From Mesodorylaimus sp. YZB2_4 (Eukaryota > Nematoda > Enoplea > Dorylaimida > Dorylaimidae), in assembly GCA_030248295.1 (NCBI GenBank), contig JASANH010000329.1:83059-147058 (forward strand): DNA of 64,000 bases, given 5' to 3'. A program made the translations under genes and the position numbers. Below the pieces are notes generated by a model. It did no database searches. It was not told the DNA's origin and was given only the letters and a program-made list of their open reading frames with translations. This document shows, piece after piece, positions 58,001 to 64,000 of this stretch; the stretch's first letter is position 1, and every line of letters begins with the position of its first letter.

Positions 58001-61000
58001 CGTTTCTTTGTTTCGGCCTAGTCAGTATCATTTCTTTCAACGTGGTCAATCCAAACGAGCCATGAACCTGACAAAGGAAGCCATAGCTTGGGTGAATCTC
58101 ACGATGATACCTCTTCTAGGTGGTTTGCGACACATCCACTCTACATGGACAGACAGGGCCTTTATTTCCATGGACAGGCCCCTCAGCGCCACCCACGCAT
58201 AGATATGAATAGGGTGCCCCGCGTGTAGTTAGCGTTCCTGGTGGACGGGAGATCGATACTCTCTCCTGGCTGGAAGTCGTCAGCCTCTTTGGTTGATGTT
58301 TCTAGGGCAGGTACAGTCGCGAGACTTGCCTTCCTCCAGTCCGAGTATTTGCCCTGAGACTTCGGTCGCTACTATCTCCCGCCGCCTGGGTGCGCTGGTT
58401 ACATGTTATCGCCCTCACCATCCCCAACTCACCGTATCCATGCAGGCTCTCATCAAAATTCGCAAAGCGCTGATCGTAATAATCGGTGCCTCCAGCAGCA
58501 GTTTATGAAATAAACTGAAAAAATCCATTAATCATTTACTGTATTGCATTACAACCAAATCCACTCACCTCTCCTTGTGCTCTCCCCTCTCGAACAGTGT
58601 CGACAATAACCTGACCAAACATCGATCATATTTCTCCGCCCTTTCCTCCGAATCTTCGCTCAGTGTTCGATTGAATTCGTGAAAAGTGCAATATTCTTGA
58701 TAAACCCACAGAACAGCGATGTCTGCCCGATTCTTTGGATCATCAAGAATGAACGTCTCCAGAGCTAAATACCAATTTTTTAAATAGTTTTTTATGGGCT
58801 CTTAGAGTCGACAGTCCTCCTACACTGGGCTCATCACTAGTTGTAACCCCCCACTCCATGTATGTTTTTCTCCAGCTCACCTACCTGGGGCCTGAGGGTC
58901 TCGTGGGAAGGTTGTGAAGAGCACAGGTTCACTCCTGCCCCTAAGACCTACGATAATGGACTCATAAAAGTCAGGGAAAAGGAGTCAATCATCTCCAGCA
59001 GACTTAAAAACGGCTTCCGTTGTTTTTGTGCAAGCCTACTTAAAATGCAACGAGAAATACCATTTCCTCACCAAAATTCCGTTGAATATTGGCGGTAAAA
59101 TACGTTTAACTTTTATCCCGAGGCCCTGGAGTAACCAAGCCTGGCAGGCGTACAGGTGAGTCAATGACCATACCTACGGCTGAAACACTAACCTGAGAGG
59201 TTGACGTCTCCCAGCCAGGGTAGATCGATTATTCTTCCACTCACCAGGGCCTACCAGGCATGAAGGTTACACTGGCCCCCAACACACATGCTTGCTTACC
59301 ATCATTTAATTCGGGTCGATTGAACGTAGAAACCATATGCACCAAGATCTTCGCATGCGCCGTCGTTGCTCCTCCGTTGACCACCCGTTCTAAAAAGTAT
59401 CAATCTCATTTCCACTGCTTTCCACGGAAATCCCTTTCTTACTCTCAGCACCCATAATCCGTTCGCACGCCTGTAGCATCATTCGAATCGAGGTCGCCCG
59501 ATCGACAAGTTTCGTAATATGAGCCAGTCCGAATTTCTGCAATCGCCGAGTCGTATGCGACGTTGGCTGCGCCCCGACTGGGATGATAGGAACTGGCGTG
59601 CTCTTCTCCGTCTTCTCTCTGTTTGTCGACAAAGTGATTGCGGGCGTCATACCAGCCTCTTCGAACTTGAGCTGCTCTTTCTTCGCTTCCTAAAACGGTC
59701 CGTCGCTGGCCTTGCACACCTGGCTCTGGGCGACTGACTGGGTACCGTCAAGTGGCGGACGCCGAACGAGTAGAGAATCAGGGACACCAGTCGGGAAGAA
59801 CCCTCTCTTCTCGCCCAGTATCATTCTGGGACTCTGGTGCTGGCCCAGGATGCCCTCGTGTGGAGGTGCTCCTAGTGGAGGCGCACACAGGGAAGAGCCT
59901 GCCACCTAAGGGTCTCGCTTATCATATCGTGATTGATGGAAAGCCACAGGCAAAAATGGGTTGGGGGTCCCAGGGGGAAACAGGGGGGCCCAACCCACAA
60001 AAATGCCGAAAGAACACACTCCTCGCATACCAAAGCCTTTAATTGTTCGGCCCCTGGTCCGAATCCTTTGGCCGTGAATTGTGTGGCCATCAATCGGCAC
60101 AAATGTCGTATCTGCGCTTCGGTGCCAGCCGCAGCAATTGGTGTATAACTCGCTTGAAAATGTGCCGGCATCGCATCAGGCACTCCGACCGACGAAAGTA
60201 AAACCAAATTGGTCACCACATTCGCATTAATCAACTTGCCATATAGAAAATTCGACGTGGTTTCGATGGCGTTCTGGCGTTGCTTTTCGGCCGAATCCAA
60301 CTCGCTGGCACCAGTTGGCACAGTTCGCGTGGTGATATCGTCGTCATCATCATCTTCGTCCTCGTCCAACCGTACTTTCTTCGACACAACGCTACTACTC
60401 ACGCCCAGGCCAGCGCTATCGTTACTATTTTCATCGAATCCAGCTGCCGATACGCCCCTCTTGCCAACACCCATCTTCTGCTGACGCAAGTCGGAACCAG
60501 GAGGTAGAGCTCTGGTGACCTAAAACAGGACCCAGTCAGACCCCATACAATAACAAACAGTCACTTACTTCCGCAGGCTTGGCACCGAGGTCTGTGAGAA
60601 GCATGATCATCTGAGGTTGATGGTCGACCGATGCCGGATTCTTCAATAAGGATAACAAATTCAGTTTCAACGTTTTACGAACACTGGTCACTTGCGATTT
60701 TGCCAAAGTCGGCGGCAAATTGACTAAAATAACATTAAACCAGAATTAGGAGCCAAAATACAAGATGAATTAAACAGCTTAGAATAAAAATTTTAAGAAA
60801 CTTCGAAACTTTAGAAACTCGGTTTTCAAAGAAACTTCGAAACCAGTTTCGCCAAGTTCTCCTCCCCGCGCGCACTCACCGTGTAAGGAATCGAAAGCCA
60901 ACACCACGCGTTCCATGAATTCAGGCCGCTGGCAAGCGATCAAAGTCAACGATCCCATACAAACCATCAAATTGGCGCACGAAATGTGTTGACTGCCCAG

Positions 61001-62478
61001 CAGATCTAGTAATTTCTGGAACAGAGCCTTGCCATCCGCCTCCAATCGACGATAACTGATCAATCGATGATCTCGAGGAATCTGATCCAAACTCATTGGT
61101 GCCGATGGGCTTGTCTCCGAATGCTGACCCTTCGACGACTGTGCAACCACGCATTGCTCAACGAATTTGATGGCATATATTCGGATTCTAAAAAGTTCAA
61201 TTAGAAATTAGAGGATTGCGCTAGGGGATAACCGCCTGGACAATCCCAGTTCTCCTCCTGTGCCTGTGGTGTTTCGATGGGCGGTGCCGCTATATCCTGA
61301 TACAGCAGCACTGTATGCAGCATGACATGGGTTCGTATTTGTATATTAGGTAAGCTAAGGCATATTGCAGCACTACACAGAAACTAAATGCCAGGTGCGA
61401 CCAGATAGATTTTGCATGAAGACATCCTGCCGGATATTCACTGTAAATAAGGAGTGCGTGATCAAATTCGGATATTGATCACAAGCCACTGGCGATCTAG
61501 GAAAGCCCCTTTGGTGGACGCGAGACAGGTGACTACCGCAGTTAGCTGCCTTAGCCAAAATCATTCTGTTCACGAGTGAATCTCGGCATGTATGACTGGC
61601 TTTCAGCGTCATTTGTAAAAAGTACCTCGATTTAGTCAAATTATGGCTCCATGAGTGCAAAAAACCCAAAAAGTCGAGCTTTCACAAGGTAAAAGCTGGT
61701 AAAACCGGCAGTCAGACTTTGGTCTGGTCGCACCTGACCAAAATGCCAGAGGCAAAGTGAAATGATCCCTCTTACCCGTCATTATCCGCGTCAATCAATG
61801 GAATAATTTTGGATTTTAGTTGCAGTATATATTCCCACGTTTGTTCCATCAAAATCGATACCGTCCGCGTTTTAGCGATCCACTAAAATATTCTGGCATC
61901 GGTTGCCAAGTCATCGGAAAAAATGAAATTCATACCATTAGGGCGATGGGATACAGATAGGCCATTGAACTGATGGCTTTCTTTTGCACGTTTACATCGT
62001 CATCGTTCAATAACAGCGTAATATTGATGATCAATTTACTCAATAGATCATTATCCTTTTTGCTGAAAAAATGGAAAAGTGAATTACAGGTTTGGGTATA
62101 ATAATGCGGTCAGTGTGGAGCAATCGGGGTGACAACTAGAACACCTAAAGTCTTACCATGCTTCCTCAATGAACCCTAACACGAATCGTCGAACATTGAC
62201 CGACTGTTCGGCAGACTGAAAACTGATCACCTCATCCAAAAAATTATCGAGTAAGGTCGGATCGCGATAAATAATTAAATCTTTCACCAAATATAGCTTT
62301 TCTAATTTCTTTTCCGATTCTCTCGACGAATTAGCTTCGTTTAATAGTTTGACAACCTAAAAAGAGAGAAAAGATTGGAAAACATATTTTTCCGCTCGCA
62401 AATTATCGAAAGCTCAAGTAATACAGTACAAAGTCTTACCTTTTCATAAATTGAATGTTCTTGCAAATTTTCCGCCAT
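55046..62478 (-). CDS. SYMPK: symplekin, 20 exons, 1152 aa
   Basis: Exons in transcription order: 62440-62478, 62157-62356, 61936-62062, 61776-61882, 60880-61187, 60569-60723, 60031-60519, 59443-59689, 59300-59389, 58569-58764, 58433-58514, 57885-58067, 57745-57829, 57032-57192, 56867-56975, 56323-56423, 56183-56270, 56027-56128, 55501-55691, 55046-55444. The sum is a multiple of three with no internal stop. Symplekin is the nuclear scaffold of the cleavage/polyadenylation and histone 3'-end processing machinery. The N-terminal HEAT domain shows [33 protein letters not shown] and [21 protein letters not shown] low-complexity acidic linker ([10 protein letters not shown]) follows near residue 345. 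The C-terminal domain has [43 protein letters not shown] and [12 protein letters not shown]. The tail after LQNPAK is acidic and about 45 residues, shorter than the vertebrate one. Introns of 443-589 nt carry repeats. Confidence 0.95.
58275..58405 (+). repeat. interspersed repeat family D1 copy (symplekin intron 11)
   Basis: It matches 44600-44720 in the same orientation (GGTTGATGTTTCTA, GTCGCGAGAC, CGCCTGGGTGCGCTGGTTAC). Confidence 0.65.
59815..59960 (+). repeat. interspersed repeat family B, subfamily 2 (symplekin intron 7)
   Basis: It matches 9515-9660 (CCAGTATCATTCTGGGAC, CCAGGATGCCCTCGTGTGGA, CTCGCTTATCATATCGTGAT). It accounts for most of the 341-nt intron 59690-60030. Confidence 0.7.
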
Positions 62479-64000
62479 CTTCTGGCAGAACTACAGAACA
62501 AAAATTCTGTTTTGCTCGAATTCAATTTTCTCCATCAAGCAGCCAATGTCTGGTATTGCGGTTACAGTAAGAAAATTGCCGGTTTTGTTATAGGCAGCGC
62601 AACAAACGCCGCAGAAAGGCGGGAATCTTAAATTTTCTGGCAAATGGTCGTGGTTGCTGCGTTGGCCTGTCTTGGTGCTTGCTGCCGATCCAGTGCCGAT
62701 GCCAGAGTTTGTCTTGGGCTCGCAGAGGTAGACTTGTAACTGTGTCGGGCCATAGGTGACCCTAGGCTCCTTTGAGTGGGGAAGAGGAAGTTTCTTAGCT
62801 TCACCAGAGTCCAAAGTCGACCTGCCATTCTCTGGAATTTGCGATGAATACGCAAGGTTTAGTTGTGACTTTAGTGGCATTATAACGGCTTTGGTCAACC
62901 TGGTCAACTGTCTCTCATCGTCAGCTCTCCCAAGCAGGCTTACCAGTGCTGTTTTTTTCAGGAGATCGGAGACAGGTGTCGAAGTGTAGCTAGGGACAAA
63001 GAAGGTATCGTGAAAAGCTTGACAGCCCCATGAAGTTCTGGGCGATCAAACTGACCAGTCGAATCTGAACTTAAGGGAGCGATTCAGCGGACTGTTTCGT
63101 TCCGGAAGCTACCTGTCCAGTTTGTGTAAAGGGCCATGCGCGTGTCCCAATGAACGCGTCCACGCGGAGAAAAGGAGGGTCAAATGTGGTATAGCGCTGG
63201 TTAGGTGAATTTGGGGGATTGGTGGCAAGAAACCTTCGGCGCCCAGATTAAACCCGGATGTTCAGAGGCTTCGGAACGGACTGGTCCGCTAGGGCGCTCC
63301 CTTAAGTTCAAATTCTTGACTTCCTTCAGTTCTAGAGCAGATGGGGACGTCAAAGTTTCCTTTGTTCCTAGCTTCATTATGACACCTGTCTTCATACTTT
63401 GAGAAAGATAACGCTTGGGAAGCAGTCCTTGTGATTGGCGATGCTCCCCCTCACAACCTCGTTCATAGCTCTGACTTCTGGCTGCTACGTAAAACAGACG
63501 TTCCCTTAGCTCAGAGGACAAAGTCCACAAAAAATAATTGCCTTCTTAAAACTGCATTGCACTAGCGAGCCTGTGCTAAAAAATTGTATGCCGCGGAAAA
63601 TAATCCAGCTGCAAATGTGCAAATCAACTTCCCTAGGACGTCCTGCAGCAGAAATCCACCAGGGCAGAATGCATTCGACGATGCTTACTTGCTTGTTCAG
63701 GTGCCAGCATCCTCTCCCCCACCAAGCACACACCCAAAGAGCAGAGACGGCGGAATGTCTGACGTCACACCCATTCTTGTTTATTCTCGTTGTCTCTCGT
63801 GTGTTTTAGCAGAACCCGAATTGCACCGCCGTGTTTTTACTGCCCCACGTGGAACCCGCGCCAGTCACCCGGGCATAAACGTGTTTGTGACTGGTTGCTC
63901 TGGAGGATAGAAATTCTAGTTGCGAAATAGGCTAGGATCCGGTGTGCATAAACGTGCGTGCCGGATGGCTTTGCAGCGTGGAATAACAGAGCCCCTTCTT
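62479..64000. other. 5' flank of symplekin with an inverted repeat, no gene recognised
   Basis: 63069-63125 and 63255-63318 are imperfect inverted arms (AACTTAAGGGAGCG, AGCGGAC, CGTTCCG), a small decayed DNA element. The open frame 62491-62907 (-) lies directly upstream of the symplekin start and has no domain. An exon-like segment at 63812-63910 (+), after a TTTTAG, reads AEPELHRRVFTAPRGT but is unsupported. Confidence 0.45.

Noticed and set aside
62491..62907. 138-codon minus-strand frame just upstream of symplekin
   Set aside because: The symplekin start at 62478 is fixed by phase and homology. This frame is upstream, ends before it, and shows no domain.

Overview
The window is animal nuclear DNA, most likely from a nematode. 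Genes are split by GT-AG introns, most of 45-60 nt, with a few of several hundred nt that carry transposon copies. Several genes point to nematodes: a ZP-domain cuticlin-type protein, a short FkbM-type (Methyltransf_21) methyltransferase and a LITE-1/GUR-like receptor. The cystathionine beta-synthase keeps the Cys/His pair of the heme motif, which the tandem C. elegans enzyme is known to lack, so the source is probably not a Caenorhabditis relative. The organism call is inference. Nothing prokaryotic, no CRISPR array and no intact transposase was seen.

Layout. 1.9-7.5 kb (+): seven-exon F-box/LRR gene with nested fold-back transposons in intron 3. 10.8-13.2 kb (+): nine-exon ZP/cuticlin-type gene with one GC-AG intron, followed by a 40-codon membrane micro-ORF or alternative last exon (13.67-13.85 kb). 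14-19.8 kb: gene-poor, with old inverted-repeat DNA elements. 19.9-21.7 kb (+): membrane-anchored methyltransferase with a 19-bp minisatellite in its intron. 22.6-27.5 kb (-): eleven-exon transferrin with a GPI-type tail and apparently no intact iron ligands. 28.4-28.7 kb (+): last two exons of an unidentified single-pass membrane protein. 29.5-30.8 kb (-): gustatory-receptor-like gene with an in-frame stop. 31-34.8 kb: SINEs nested in a DNA element. 34.9-38.7 kb (-): cystathionine beta-synthase. 39.2-39.6 kb (-): C-terminal exons of an unidentified membrane protein. 43.2-45.7 kb (-): two related genes for small secreted precursors. 48.6-49.3 kb (+): unknown two-exon gene between inverted repeats. 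49.8-50.8 kb (-): plexin-domain-containing (PLXDC-like) protein. 52.4-53.6 kb (-): SEC22. 55.0-62.5 kb (-): complete twenty-exon symplekin.

The genes do not form one pathway. Housekeeping genes (SEC22 in ER-Golgi traffic, symplekin in mRNA 3'-end processing, CBS in transsulfuration) alternate with surface or secreted products (ZP protein, transferrin, PLXDC-like protein, receptor, secreted precursors). All exon joins were made by hand: splice sites and reading phase were checked against each other, and family resemblance was judged from memory. No database search was run.

The most novel candidate is the pair of secreted precursors at 43-46 kb. They share exon architecture, one dibasic site after a signal peptide, and a short alignable C-terminal region, and I recognise neither.
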